Positions 26,601 through 41,000 of a DNA stretch of 64,000 nucleotides are shown here, in pieces. The stretch is from Balanoglossus misakiensis (lineage: Eukaryota > Hemichordata), in contig CM082576.2 of assembly GCA_040954595.2 (NCBI GenBank), forward strand, positions 620,001 to 684,000, in the 5' to 3' direction. The notes below the pieces were generated by a model. It ran no database searches. It saw only the letters and a list, made by a program, of their open reading frames with translations, and was not told the DNA's origin. The translations under genes were made by a program, and so were the position numbers. Each line of letters opens with the position of its first letter. Positions within the stretch are counted from its first letter, which is position 1.

Positions 26601-27299
26601 TTCTGCCAATTTTTTTTTGTCGGCGAGAAACGAGGGTCTTGCATTAAAAGTATCTCTGCAAGAAATCTCATTTCAGTATATTCTTTTTAATAAGGCAGGT
26701 TGGTTTATTGGTGTAGAGGGTGTATTAATATCACTCATTCATGGTAACACCCTGATGAAAAGGTGGGATGCAATTACTGTGTGTGGATATGAGGGATTCC
26801 ATGCTGCTTTGAGATTCTTCTCCTCCTTGTGATTTATGTGACAAAATTAATACTCATTGTACAGCATGTGTAATACGCTTGACACGTGTCTCTCTGTTGA
26901 TGAATGTGCAAACACAGACAGTGAAACTATCTTTAATACATCAGTCATTTTGATCTACAGCATTAAAACAGTGGTTAAAAAATCATAAACAAAAACCAAA
27001 CATAACTGATGATGCCTTGTGGAGTAATTTCCCGGGATACAAATATTAATTATAATGAGCAGTTGAACCACGGCCCTGTGTGAACTGGCATAGCAGAAGA
27101 ATAGCTCTCTGTCAGACCCAAAATATATTTACTAAAAACTTTTAGCATTTTCGGTCAAATGTACTGCAGGAAAAAATGCACAACTGTCACGGGGCTGTGA
27201 AATTTCAATGATTTTCACCACAAAATTGGAAGTGCTGCTGAATTTTGCGATCGTAAACGTCCTCTGTTCGCTTTCTTTTTTTACGCGTAGGGCGTTTTT

Positions 27300-27390
27300 G
27301 TGCTGCGAGCGAACAGTCGCATGAATTATGAAAGAGCCAATCACAGTCATCCACAGCAAATTGCTTAATTATTCTGCTCAGTGAATGCAG
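27300..27390. promoter_or_regulatory. Candidate cis-regulatory element
   Basis: The segment holds CATGAATTATG, GCCAATCACAGTCA and TTGCTTAATTATTC in under 80 bp, next to a short CpG-containing stretch (27240-27320). It has no repeat or ORF. Candidate from motif density only. Confidence 0.2.
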
Positions 27391-30300
27391 TTGTATAACG
27401 TCTGTGGAAGTAACGGAATGTACAACGATCTCCGTACGATACTGACGAATAACAAATTAGGCATTCCTCCAGCTCCTTGGGTGTGCAAAAACCCATGACT
27501 TCCATAAATTGGCAGCTGACGCAAATGTCACCATGATCACAATGTCACTCTGAGGTCTTCAGAAAGAAGGCGAAACAAAAGATTGGACGCCCAAATGTAT
27601 GCACAGGTTCTATCTGCTGTATGGCGCCTGCATATCAATAAGCCATAACGACAGAGTTCGCAAACACCAGCTCTACAAACTGGCCTTTGGAAAACTGCCT
27701 AACTCAGCTCCAAACTATCATTTTGCTTAACAATACAGATCCACTCCATCAGCCTGAATGGAACATTACAGGCCAACAAAAGCTCGCTAATTCAGTTGTT
27801 TCTCACAAAACGAAGGCTACATATCACTGTTTCCCCAAGAGGAACTGGCACAAAAAGCTGGCAAATGAAAAGTACTATTCTAAAATATGAAATAAAACGG
27901 CAAAGTGGTGATTAAGCAAAAATCAAGAGGAGCTGAGAGCTCTTTTATTGTGAGACCCTCGATAACTTGACTAACTAGCCTAGAGCAGCCAAATACCGCC
28001 CCCTAAACTGCATGTCAGACGGAGAGAGAGAAAACAGCATTTGTCAAACTGAACTGACAAGAAAATCTATCAGAATTTAGTTTTAATGTCCTGCCAATCA
28101 GACAATGTAACCCAAGCATGGCTGAGTTTGGAGAGTCAGAACAAGCTGAAGGATACACTTATGGCCCTCCAATGTATTTGCACTGAACTCAGGACAATAC
28201 TCAATGGTGAAAAATGCTGAATTCAATCAATAAAAGCCATTCCAGTATCAGTTTTCTGACTTCACTGCTAATGAAGCATTCAAATATTTGTGTAAAGGAG
28301 TACCACAGATATGAATATATGACACTTGATGTGAGAATTCACCATTTGTGGGCAGAAAGTTCCGCATTTGTTTGCATCTGAGTAAAGACACTGGCTTAAA
28401 CTCTTGGAGATAACCCCAAAAAAGTTTAACTGCACTTCGCTGACGATTATAGGGGTCAGACCAGGAACACATGACTTTTCCCAGAGTGTTTGGCACAAGA
28501 GAATCATTCGGTGCCTTTGTTTATGGAATTTGTCTTTCCCTCAAAGGAGTCAGGCAAATTGAAAGCTTTTAACAGGTGTCAGCCAATGTGAAGGGCGTCC
28601 TAATGACAGCATATGACAGGCGCTGGTGTAGAGATACTAACCCACTATGAGGCTGAGATCTCTACAGGCCCATCAGGGTGACAGAGACCCAATGAGGCCT
28701 GGCAGTGTCTCACCGACTTCAAAGCTAGCCTACAACTAAATATAGAGCACTGATGTGCACTGCTATAACTGTGGTTAAGAAGTGGCTGATAATGCCTTCA
28801 ATAATGATCATGATGCCGGCACACAGCCCCTGTTTTCTGCACACTCCACCCTTTCAAGAACTCTTTCAAGCCATTTACTCCACTATCAGTGGTTTTAGTG
28901 CCTTTACTCATTAGGAAAAAACAAATAAAATCCATCACATTCACAAACCATCACAGAATGACATTAAAAAAATGTTTTATTCAAAGCCTGGCTCACTCAC
29001 ATCAACCGCCACAAACTGACAACACAGACAAGGAACAAGGTGTTCTTTCTAATTGTTTAACAGTCCATTCAGTAAAACCACCAACACAACAGTTAGGCAA
29101 CCAAATTCAAACCTTTTCGATCTCCTACTAAAAAGTATTTTACACAGCTGAGCAGTCTCAATATCACTTGGATATGTTGCTGTGGCTATTTCACATCATT
29201 CTTCTTTCCTGATTCTGACATGTGAATAGAGTTGCCAAATACTTCAAGTTGATATTTGTTGGTAATATTTTAAAAAATATTCTCAATAACATATTTGAAG
29301 AAGAAAAAATTGTTTCTCTTGAATACTTAAAATAAGGTACACAGTAGCTTCCACATTTGGAGATGCAATCTTGTGTTTCTGATGAAATCTGGTCACTTTC
29401 CTGCAGAACTCAGTTTGACCGACAGACTGATAAAAGCACAGAACTTTACAATTCAGTTCCAAAGATAACTTCTGAAAGCAGTCAGCACAAGAGATCAAAT
29501 TGTGGGAAAATAGTTCAGTGTTACTGGCTACCTGCTCTAGTGTACGACACATTGGACAAGTTGTACAGGAGTCCACTGCCTTGCATAGGAACATCATGAA
29601 GTATGGAACACATCTGTGTTTTTTTGGGGTAAAATGGTGCTTTTCTGTGGTCAACTATCTAGATACTATCTCTTTGAATGACAGAAAACGGTGGTCATTT
29701 ACAAGTTTTGAATCAGAGACTATTGTATCACACAAGCAAAACACAGCATGAATAAGAAGACATTTGGTGTACGCCACAACAAGCCATGTACCTCTTGGCA
29801 TCTTTCATGTTGATCTCAGTCTGCGCACACTTTTTGTAAAAGGTTCATTTATTTTTCAGAGGTGCAAATTTCACCTGAAGAGGCATCTATGCGCAGAGAC
29901 ATCTATATTTCATCCGAGGAGGTGTTGCCACTTCCTTAAATCGGTGTCAATTATCAGTTTTCAGGGGATGCAAACAGCAATGAGATTTTATTGCGAGGGT
30001 GGTTTGAAAACATGAAAATATTATGAATGTCTGTCTAATTTTACTACAAGCTGAGGACTTGGGATACTATCAACAGCTCATCTTTTGTGAGTTTTCATTT
30101 GAGTATTTTCAATGTAACTTCAGTTTTTATCCATGTTACAATTCACAGGTCAATGCACATCAAAAATAGTAAAACTAAGAAATTATATCTGTAAATGTAT
30201 CAGTGAATGTGAAACAAACAAAACAAGTAATGGCAGGCACAGAATCTAAAACAACAGTTTTAGGTCCAAATTGATTATTTTTTATGTTCAAATTGGATAT

Positions 30301-32654
30301 ATACTGTGATTTTTTAGAATAAGTTGAACAAAATAAAAACTACATCTGAAACTACAACTAAAAAATAAAGACTGGTCTAAAGATACTTGGTGGGAAAAAT
30401 ACACAGCGCTCATCTCTCTTCATTGCACTAAAGTTATACAAAATATAAGCGTAATCATATTATGCTGCTCTAAGAAGTGAAGGAGGCAAGTCTATAATCT
30501 TTGAAATGGGATTCAAACATCCTATGGAAATTGAATTATGGAAAACTGGAGAAGGCTGCCAGTTCACAGTTCACACAAAAAAACAAATGCAAAATTAAAA
30601 GCTGTGTGGAAGTGAAAGTTACCAGTAATATGGAATGGTGGGCAGATTAAAGGGATTGACGGAAAGATGGCAAGAGATTTCACACACATGCAGTCAGCTA
30701 GCAGGCACCAGGAGATGGGAGACAAATTCTGGTGATTAAGTGAAATTCTGTCTCATTTTTACCCCGGCTGACAATTTGTCAAGTAGATCGGCATTAGTTT
30801 TTTACTTAAGGGAATTAATAAGTCAAAATGTTCCAATTGATACAAACCACAGTTTTACACAAATCTGCTTGGCTTAACAACTAGTTCTAACACAGTATCA
30901 AATGAGCTTTTATATCAATTGGGGATTTAGTACCACCGATCTCTTTGGAGATTTCAGAAAAGATATTTCTTTTCTCTCTGTTTGAGTTGCCTCATCTCCA
31001 AAGAACAATTTTTTATTTATTTTCTAACAAAGCCATACATTATAACATGCCTCAATTTATTCTGCAAAGGTGTTCTTTCAACCTTGATTTTAGTAAAATA
31101 AAAAGTCCAATACCTCACAAAATGATGGTCTTGTTCTCTGTTTTTGTGGACTGACTAAAATGAATATTTCCATGCTTATCGAAATCAGGCTTTAAAGAAA
31201 ACATGATTGTTGGAGATTTTCAGTCAAGTTCAATGGGGAACTATACATCCACCACATGTTAGCCCTATCTTCTATAAGTGTAATATGAAATTTATTTTCA
31301 AAATCCTGGAGAATTTCAGTGCATATTGGCTTTGGGGTTACAATGCTGTTGATATTTCCCAAGCGTCACTCATATCAGTTGTACAGTATCAAGTTACATT
31401 AGACAGAAAAATTCAGTTGTTATGGAGATACTGCTGCAGCGACACTAAATAAATTAAAAATTACTGAAGCTATTACTTCATTTTCGACTTTCTGGTCATT
31501 GCTACGAATTTAGAAGTCACCATACTCAATTCATTTGCAAGACATCAATGCAGTTTTCATCAAACAACAGTGGAGATTACTGGAAACATTCGGAGTTTGG
31601 TTTGGAAGTTTGATTTTTTATGACCAACAAAGAACAAGGCAGAGTATTCCATCCCATTTTACAGTATAATGAAACAAAAATAGATTTTCATAGGATTGGA
31701 AGATTAAAAAGCAAAGTGCAATCTGTGTGGAAAGTGAGGAAAATGTATCCTTTTGGTAAAAACTAATAACAATAAATTTTTCATAAGCAATGGATTATTT
31801 TGTGCTCGAAAAGCTGTTCTGTTCCGTTCATTTCTCGGACATTTAAACAGATGAACACTGCCATGGGTGAAATCTGACAGGATAAGTGTCAATATTTTAA
31901 AGAGCAAGCTAAGATTTCCGTGGATTTCTTTCGAGGTGCATGGTTTGGAGATGCAAATCCAGGCGATAGCACTGATTAAGATGGATTATAACATTGGCAT
32001 GCTGAAAACTTAATGATGCTCACAATTTAGTTGGAGACAGGTGGATGAAAAAGCAGAGCAAAAGAAGACAGAAGGGAGTTTTTTGTGTGTTTCATGGGTG
32101 GCTCCATTTTCAGCTGAAATTGCATAGCTTTCAGTAATTTTGTGGGTAAAGAGTAAAGGGTGGTGTTTGTCCCATACCTTTGCTGGAGGGGGTGATCCTT
32201 AGATCGGGTTTTCACTATGTAAGATGAGCTGGCTGGGCCCTTCAGCCAAAACTAGTCTGAAGTAAGCTCTCTACAGCAGACATGGATGACCCATCTGCCT
32301 ACAAAGTGCTCAAAGTGCTTCATATCTGACAACTTCAAACGACACAGAATGAAGACAAGCATCAATGCTTTTTTGATGCAATGTGAATCAGTGATGACTG
32401 TGCTTTGAATAAATTCAAACCAAATATGACCGCATCAGACAATTGAAGTTTTATATGTTGTTAATTCCAGAGCAAGAAAAGTGAAGTTCTACCTGGCCGA
32501 TATATACTCCGTGGTTTAAAAGTTTGATGGCAGGAGGAAATTTTGTGCAACACTGCTGTGCAGAAACAAATGTCAAACTATAAAGTTAGAATTAAACATA
32601 TTAATATTTATGTTTGTGGTTCCTCAGAACTGTAATGGATGACTGTGTGTTTAA

Positions 32655-32729
32655 GTGTGTGTGTGTGTGTGCGCATGTGTCAGTATATTCATTTGCCTGC
32701 ATGCGTGCGTGCATGCACACGTGTGTGTG
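32655..32729. repeat. (GT)n plus GCATGCGTGC tract
   Basis: (GT)n at about 32655-32680 and an alternating purine-pyrimidine stretch TGCATGCGTGCGTGCATGCA continuing with CACGTG at 32698-32729. Strong Z-DNA-type alternation. Spurious Cys/His-rich frames arise on both strands. Confidence 0.9.
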
Positions 32730-33777
32730 GATGTTTTTTGTGCGGGTATGCCTCAATCCACACCAGCTCAAGCATACTTTAGCATACGATAATGTATATA
32801 TCACAAACTTTGTGTTACAGTATCATTTTTCTGTGCTGATGAGTAAACCTGTGTATATATTTGATGCACTCTGCAAATTACCATTTTACAATAAATGCTT
32901 GGCAAAATTCAAGTGTGTATGGTTCAATATTTTCATCAGGCAAAACAAGAACATTATAAATATGTTTTTATAATCTTTTTCTTAAAGATTGTTTCTTTTT
33001 CTTTTCATTACAGATGCTGCATATATGAAGCTGTGGGATCAGGAAATTTTACAGACCACGAAGAAAACATAGTCAAAATTCAATACTAGTCAGTTTGTTG
33101 TTTGAACTTCACACCATAAAATCTCTTTTCCACCTACTTAATGATACAACCAGCTTTGTCATTTTTTGAGACTCTAGATATAAATATAGCATCAACTTGT
33201 AAAACTATCCTCAACTTCCCTTCCTCTTATGCTATTTTTATTTTGGTGGTTCAGTGACTGCGATCATACACAGACTTGACTTCATTGTAATTGTATTGGA
33301 CTCGACAGACAGAATGGTTGCAAGATCAGCTAAACATCAAAATTGCAGAAGAAAGAAAGTTGACGAGCATACCAGTGTCTGGCCTGTACACAATCAGGCT
33401 ACTCATCTGGTGTGCTTGTGTTACATTGCAGCAGGTGCCACAATCTCCCCTATTTCAGACTCTTGTCAATTTAGTGTCTGTGAACACACTCAGACAGGTT
33501 GGGATGATATCTGTGAGGTGAATAAAGCTTAGCTTCTGATCTGGCCCTCTTTTCTCTCTTTGAAGAGCTTGTTTCAGGGATTGATGAAACACTACAGATC
33601 ACTTGCCACTCTCGACAGTAACTAGTGCTATCCGTACAGAGTATCATCAGCCCAGGGCGTGCGGACAAGCTGCTTCAGTCAGTGTGATTTTGAACTGACG
33701 TATGTGTACTCACCAGTGGATGGGGCTCCAAAACAGACAAGAAGGATATTTGGCTGAACATAATGACACTCTCTGTC

Positions 33778-33801
33778 ATGATGATGATGATGAGGAGGAG
33801 G
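33778..33801. repeat. Short (ATG)n/(AGG)n repeat
   Basis: About 24 bp of GATGATGATGATGAGGAGGA in gene-free DNA. Confidence 0.8.
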
Positions 33802-34979
33802 AATGAAATATCAAACTAGTTGACCGAGAGCTTTTGGGAAAGGCCAATAATGCAGTCTACAAGAGGTACTACACATACATGTACATGCTAGAGCTCAGCT
33901 CTCATACAATGTGCAGTCACACAACAGGTATGTGAGAGAGATCTGTCATCCTCTTGCAAAGCATGTCATCACTTTAAAAATGCCACATGCAATTTCAAAG
34001 CGTCTGCAGTGAATCTGAAATGACTTGGGCCCGGCATTATTATTTTCACATTGTTCTTAGAAATGAAAGAGGTAAATATTCAACAGCTCAAAGAGGGTAC
34101 ACGGGTGGAAAAGAAAAAAAAATCATCAACTGCATTTTAGGTTAATGAAAAAACCAGGTGATGGCTTTGAATGTTGTGTAGGGAAAATGTAAATGTCTGT
34201 GTGGCTAGGAGTGTTCACTCAGAGATTTTCAAAGCATGTGGGCATCAAAGATGTGGAGGGTAAAAAAGCAAATCTGCACAGATGAAAGAGAAACAAAAAG
34301 CGCTCCAAAGTGACACCAGGAGTATCTAAATGTAATTGATATGCAGAGATAGAAAATCGCTTGTGAGGGTTAAATGGACAAAATTATGGAAGATGATAGG
34401 ATTAAAGGTTGGCAAGGGAAAACTCTGGTATTGGATAGAGACTGAGCAATTGGCTGAACTATTAGAGTGGTTGATCCTTGCAAACTGGTCAAATAGATTA
34501 CAACATGTGTGAGCTGATCGTTTCTGGCCTTGTCTCCATACAATTTACGGCATAATCTTCTGTGACCCATTTGGTGCTTGTACAAGCCAGAGAAAAGCTG
34601 GCTGTTTCATAACAAGCTCATTATACTTTTTGAAAAATCACTGAAATAAACTAAGCCCTCCCCAGCTGTTCGAAAAATGATGCCTGGCTTTCAGCTAATT
34701 CTCTCTCTTCCCCCCCCCCCAATCATTGTCATTCTGTTTGGCTGATCTTTTTTCTGTTGAGCTTGTTGTGCTGTCGTGTGCTCTGTTAAAGCTTTGGATA
34801 ACAGAAACTACAGTGAATGGTGGATAATAACAAAGTGTCACAGATCCTGGCTATCAGAGATGACGTCTAGAAATCTGCGAAACGCGGCAGTGATCTGAAT
34901 TGTGGCAGACAATACCCGACTAACAAGTAGAAAAGCAAGGCCCATGTGCCGTGTCTCTCTACACTTAACTCTGGCTTCC

Positions 34980-35200
34980 TCCCTATTATCCACTTTGCAG
35001 CGTGATTTGCTGGAAAATTGAGTCGGATGATTCGATGAAGTGAAATAAAGCTGGTGGATTAGCCGAGAACAATTAGAGCTAAATTGAAATCAAATTAAGG
35101 GCTGGAGCATGCATCAATGAGCTCATTAAATCAAAGCATAGATAAATTGATCTGCATTGGCTGTTGCTCTCTTGCACTATTTAGCTCCTCGCATTCAAAG
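34980..35200. promoter_or_regulatory. Candidate cis-regulatory element with homeodomain and TCF motifs
   Basis: The segment carries GGATTA (35056-35061), CAATTA (35070-35075), AAATTAAG (about 35092-35099), ATGCAT, GAGCTC, ATCAAAG (35130-35136) and ATTGATC in one stretch without repeats or homopolymers. Its texture (balanced composition, many distinct homeodomain cores) stands out from the flanks and resembles conserved noncoding elements. No ORF spans it. Confidence 0.3.
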
Positions 35201-37914
35201 TAGAAAATGTACAACTTCTGTCCTATTTGCCCCATTCTACAAGTGGCTGCAAACATCTTTTTTCCCTGTTCAAATTGTGCAGAACACAAGCCATAGCAAC
35301 AATAGGACATGTCTCTGCTAATTTTGTGTACAGAGGGAATCTTGCCAGGGTCCTTTACTTCTGCCTCTTTCTTTGAACAGCTACATTGTCAAGTACTCTT
35401 CCCCCATGAATGGGAAATATTACCACTGATTTTCTTAAATGAAAGTACTAACGTACAAGATAATGGTTAGAATACACAGAATACATAAAAAATTGAACTT
35501 CTTCTGTTAACATGAGTGGGGCTGGGAAGAAGAAAAATCTGCTTAATAGAACCCCTCAGATGCTACATGGAGTGTTGACTTCACCCATCTCAAATCAACG
35601 CACGCACAATATTTTTCTTAGATTCAAAAATATTTTGCGAAATGTCACAACGATAATCATACTGCTACAGCAATATTATTCTGACTTATCACGACGAAAG
35701 TTTCTGACGAGGATTTACACTTATCTTTCAAATTCCTTCAGTTTTTCAACTGAAAGAGTTCTCTTTGATTTGATGACCTCGTGCAAAGAACCAGAGCACT
35801 AAGTATTACAAATAATACCATGTTTTGTAACCTTTGAAACATGATACTTTGTCATATCAAAAACATGATATTACAAAACACATTCTTCTTGCATAATTTC
35901 TTCCAGTATTGGGTATCCAATTGCTTATCCTAAATTTCTACTTTTCTATAAAACCTACAATTATTCCATATTCCTAACATTTCAATTTCAATTTTTTTCT
36001 TGCACTGACTCATATCTGGTGATGCCCAGGGTTATTATTTTGAGGAAACATTATGACTGCTGCACTCAAAGAAATACATCAGAGATGATGTATATTCTTG
36101 GAAGTGTTATGATGCAAGGACAATACTATCCTTCAGATTGGCAACAAAACTGCAATTGTGGTATTGACATATGAAAATATGACATGCAGTCATGAAGATT
36201 CAACAGATCGATTTATTTTTGGTGACTTTGAAGCTTTTTTTCAGCTACATATATATCTCATTAAAATCCCTCAAACGCAATGACACAGACAAATCTTGAA
36301 GATGAATAGCATGCACGAATAAACCTGATGTACAGGGATCTGTACTTGATTCAAATGATACAAAAATCATTACAAGTCAAAGGTATAGAATCTTCAACCC
36401 TTTCACCGACATGGTTCAGTCCAAAGCCACAGTTTCCTTTGGCAAAGTCAGACTTTTACAGAGGAAAACTGGGTGAAGAGTTAAATGGGTTAAATATATT
36501 TTGGTCCAGGAGATTTGTCTGCCTATCTCAGTTTACATACCGGAATTATGTCACCCAAGATGAGATGTTTTAATGTAACAATGTTTAAAGTTGCAATACA
36601 TATCACAAATGTAACATTTGGTATTTGCTGTCAATCCCAACATATTTTGCGAGAAGCAAAGCAAATCATGGGTTTGCGTTAAAAGAGAGAAATGGAACAA
36701 AATGAAGTTGAAACCTACAGAATGAGGATCAGGGCTGACTGGTGACGCAACCTATCAGATAGCTGCAAATTAAGTTTGATATTTAAATGCCTTATCCACT
36801 TCATGACAAATTCATCTTAGGGATTATTGCTATTTATCCTATTACAACCACATGGGCTTTTGTGAAAATCATGACTGCAGACAGACCCAGTTTTATTAAA
36901 TAGTTGATTGCCCGAGACAGAGAGACAAACAGACAGACATACAAAATGACACCTTACAGATATCCCAGTCTCGCTTTTAATAATTAAAAGATTGTTCAAC
37001 ATAAATTATATACCCCCCACAAAATCTGTAATTTTGAAGCCTGCATCAAAGATAGAATTTTCTTACTCTGACTCTGTATACAAAATGAGGATATTAAACT
37101 TAACAGCTGGAAAATACACAATAAATCACACCTTTTTGCCAATCTGAGGTTTAGCTCCTGAATTATCCACACATTTTCAAAAATACTGAATTATTAAAAA
37201 CTGTTGCTCCGCTTGAGGTTAAATCAACCCCTCTGACCTATACTCTCCAAACTTAGAAATAAGCTACCTTTTCGATATCACACAGCAATCAACTTTGACA
37301 TTACCACTTGCTTTAAAACAAGAATAAATCTCAAGTGTTTGGACAAAATATGTTTTCTGTCTGGTGATGAAGAATTGCATCGTTTTTTTCCAGAAATTTG
37401 TCAAAGTTTGATGAAATAGAAATTTTTTCACATCGTACAAGCATCTGGAATTTTGATTGCAGTATCAGTCACTCAGACATACAACTATCAATTGTGTTTC
37501 TTTTATTATTGTGAAAGTCAACTGTTTCAGTCACGTCACTCCCACAGGAGTGAAATGATAAAGTCTAAAACATCCAATTAGGAGTGCAGGCAATTTGTGC
37601 AATAAGCTTGAAACATGGCAACTAATTTCTTTAGGTAATGAGTAGACACTTGTCAGGTCATTCGTGTTGTAAACTGGATTACAGAGGTGTGCTGTACTCG
37701 GACTGAAATCTGGAGGGAAAACATATTTTTTTCATCACCATTTATAGCTTTGCTCTTTGCTAGATTTTATAACTTGGGAGTGATCGCCTGCAGAAATGAA
37801 ACTTGAAAGTCAATTGCTGCACATGACAGTGACGCACAACTCTGACAGCTTGTGTGAATGGAAGGTGATTACCATATTTGACTTGCGTGGCTTTTGTCTC
37901 TGCTGAGCCACTGA

Positions 37915-38060
37915 GAAGGATTAGTGACAGGAAATCGGGAACTGTGTAGGATGTGTTAAGAGTCTGCCAGTTCCTTGACTTTTTTGAAACACAACTAATT
38001 GCACTGCCTACTTGTCAAGTCCAGTTGCTAATGAATCTGATTTCTCAACAACAGGCCCTT
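37915..38060. promoter_or_regulatory. Candidate element with a palindromic NK2-type site
   Basis: ACTTGTCAAGT (38010-38020) is an 11-bp palindrome formed by two CAAGT cores, the NK2 homeodomain core. Nearby are GGATTA (37918-37923), TGACAG (37925-37930) and CTAATTG (about 37995-38001). NK2 genes are the predicted neighbours of this locus, but the motif is short. Confidence 0.25.
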
Positions 38061-41000
38061 GAAGGCCATCGGAGTGTGTGGGGAAGCAGGTCTGGCTTTA
38101 TCCCGCGTTATAAGTATTATTTTTAATTTTCGGGGGGTTGTTGGAAGGGAAATTTTCATTGTTCAAGGGGTGTGTTGATAAAAAAACCTTTCACATTTTG
38201 TCTCATGTTTCAATGACTGTGGGAAGGATGGTGCAAGTCTCAGCTAACCGGAAAGGCAGGATGCGATCATTGCTAAAATCTGGCGTCAACAAAACGCATT
38301 GGGTGATTTTATGTACTTAAGGGTCAAATTCAAAGAGCAAACCACTTCACCATGATGGTCAAAATCAATCGGGAACAAAAGGGAAAGTTGACATTATGAC
38401 TACTTGTCAAAGTAGACTCAAATCTATCACAACTGCAAACTGGTGTCACCAGCATTCTCTTGTGTATGGAGGTAGAAAATTGCGATCAAAACCGACATAA
38501 AGTTTACAGGTTTTTAATACTCAGGGGAGGTGGGATTGCACATTGTTGAAATTTGACAAGCAAATACCAGAAAACTATCATTACAGATGGTTCTGCTGTT
38601 ACCCTTACCATCAGCAGCTTACAGCTTCTTTTCAAATAAAATAAAATGAAATACCACACAGGTAAAGTTGAAATAAAGATCAGTTTATGAAATATCAAAT
38701 ATATTACATTTTTAATACTAAAGATGCTGGCTTGGTCTATAATCAACTATTTACATGAAAAGAAATGGCAATACAATAAACAATGCAGTTCAGGAACTGC
38801 AGTGGTAAAATATTGAAGGAACAGATCACCAAAACAGCTCTGCCGACTTTATCAAGACCATGAATTTTTTTCAAAGGTTGAAAATTTATTTACTCTCAGG
38901 AAAACCTGGTCCATTCAAAGGATCCTTACAATTTGTAGTCAAAGCACCTTAGTATATTCTACACTGATTGAAAGTAAGTTTTTGTGGTCATTGCTATCTT
39001 TGCAGACATCTAATATTGACACCACAGTTCACTTGGAGGAAATGTAGAAATGCTCAATCGATAATGTTTCTGTTACATGTAGTCTTCCATGACATGTCCC
39101 GTACCCTTTACATCCTTGTAAATATTTTCATTAGACCGGTCTTCAAAGTGCCCATTTCATCGATTGGACCGAAAAAAAAAGTAACTTTCTCAGAGAAGGC
39201 TCACAGCTGTGCTGTGTAAAATGAGAGCTGACCACAAATGTGGCAGTAAGTACAAGGTAAGTTTACACCCAAAGCATCCCCGACTGTTCACACAGTCTCC
39301 TGATGAAAGCACTCCACCAAGCAATGAGAGACCCTCTTCTGCTCCTGTCTGGATGATCAATATTTGCATATTCGCAACTGTATCATGCACTTGTGACCCT
39401 TCTGTGGTTACTTTGATTCTGTTCTCTTATAACTGGTGCCTACATGCCATGTTTCACAGAGGGCAGGGCAAATATATCGTTTGACGGAAAGGCCAAAACA
39501 ATGTTTTACTAAAAACCTGATCAAGAGCAGTTTCAATTTTTATTGACAATCTGTTGTGATCAGCATTCTAATTTGCTTGAAAAAAGTTATTCTGTGTCCA
39601 TCAAACTGTGAATAAACATGAACATGAAGCGCGAAAATGCACTAAATGCCATTGCTTTCACTTAATTGTCTGCTGAGAAGATTTGAGAGGGGGGGGGGGT
39701 TACAGTGAACAAGAGGGCGCCATACTCTCTACAATTCCAGGAATCAATGAATCAAGAGAATTGAAATGATTATTTTATGTGTAGAATCTCAACAAAACAT
39801 CTTTTGTATTGTAAAGAGCAGGACATGAAGTCACTATCAACTTCACACGGACAAGAACTTCACACTTGAGGTGCAGAGAAGCCACAATAAAGATTTTGAA
39901 ATCCACAAGACAGAAAAGATTTTGAAATCTTATTATTGAAGTGCCAATGTCAGTACGGTACAAGTTTGAAAGCTATGATTTAAATATCTGAAACTATACT
40001 GCTGATAAAATGAAAATGCATTTAACCGAAACCAAATAAATGTGCACATAAAAGGTACGCCTATCAAGACAAGAAAGCCAAGCCAATTGGATGCTGTTTT
40101 ATGAAGTTCCACAGAGTGAGTCTCGTTACAGGTTTGCAATGAAGACAAGATCCAGAAAAAGGTGAACACAACAAGACACAAAACACATTCAAATCACAAC
40201 CTATCCCTTACTGTATATACAATATGCATTGTATCTCTCGACAATTAAGTTGTCTAAAACTGATCAAACTATGAAATAAAAAGGGAGTAAATATTGTCAA
40301 AATCTGCCTCGGTCCTAAGAGACCTCCAATGCTCTCGGCATTGATAGTGCCTCTGGTCAGGTCTGTGATGGATAGTTTTCAATACTAGTGCCTCATAATA
40401 TGGCAGGTATCCTACAAACTATAGGGAAAATGTCATTTTAAAATGTAACAAGAAATTACAATAATATCTGTGAAGTCTAACCAATTTTGTTCAAAAATCG
40501 TGCGTGAGCAGGGATGAATTCAACCAAAAAAGGCAAAGATGAAGAAAAACCCGGAACCTCTTGTGTATTTTGTACATTTTGTACATTGCGGTTTGCATCT
40601 TGTGAAAAACTTGAGCGAGAAATACTAAACTTGACATTTTCACTGTGTGTGGCCATTTTTTTTAGTTGTGTTAGTCTTTCAAGTGAAATGAACTGAAGTT
40701 AGACTACTGTAGCTGTTTAATCCTAAAACACTCACTCCACTGTCACATGCTATTACCTTTGAAAAGTTTAAGAGTCTGTGTGCAACTCAACGGGGAAGCT
40801 CAATTTTTTCCCCCTTTCTTTTTTGTTTTGTCATTATGGGAAGTCTTTTCACACTTGCTTCCCCCCAGGCCCGGCTTTAAAGCAGCAGAGATTGGGCAAA
40901 CGGACAGGGCCAATAAAATGGCCACCATGGGAAGTCCAAGTAGGAATATGAACCAAGGACACACATGCTTGTGTTGTTCTTCAGTCTCTACAAAGCAATG

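Larger units (their letters stand above)
22703..34700. other. Gene desert, block 4: no gene recognised
   Basis: Contains the 49-bp duplication, a (GA)n tract, the candidate element at 27.3 kb, an inverted repeat TGTAGAGAT/ATCTCTACA (28627-28635 and 28658-28666), and (GT)n at 32.65 kb. The 123-codon minus frame at 29283-29654 has several Cys and His residues but not in a recognised zinc-finger spacing. Confidence 0.55.

Noticed and set aside
29283-29654. Possible RING-like Cys/His frame on the minus strand
   Set aside because: CxxC pairs are present but the spacing does not fit RING or another known finger, and no splice context supports it.
32601-32973. Cys/His-rich frames at 32.6-33.0 kb, also at 3.8-4.0 kb
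   Set aside because: Produced by (TG)n repeats on each strand; no zinc-finger spacing.
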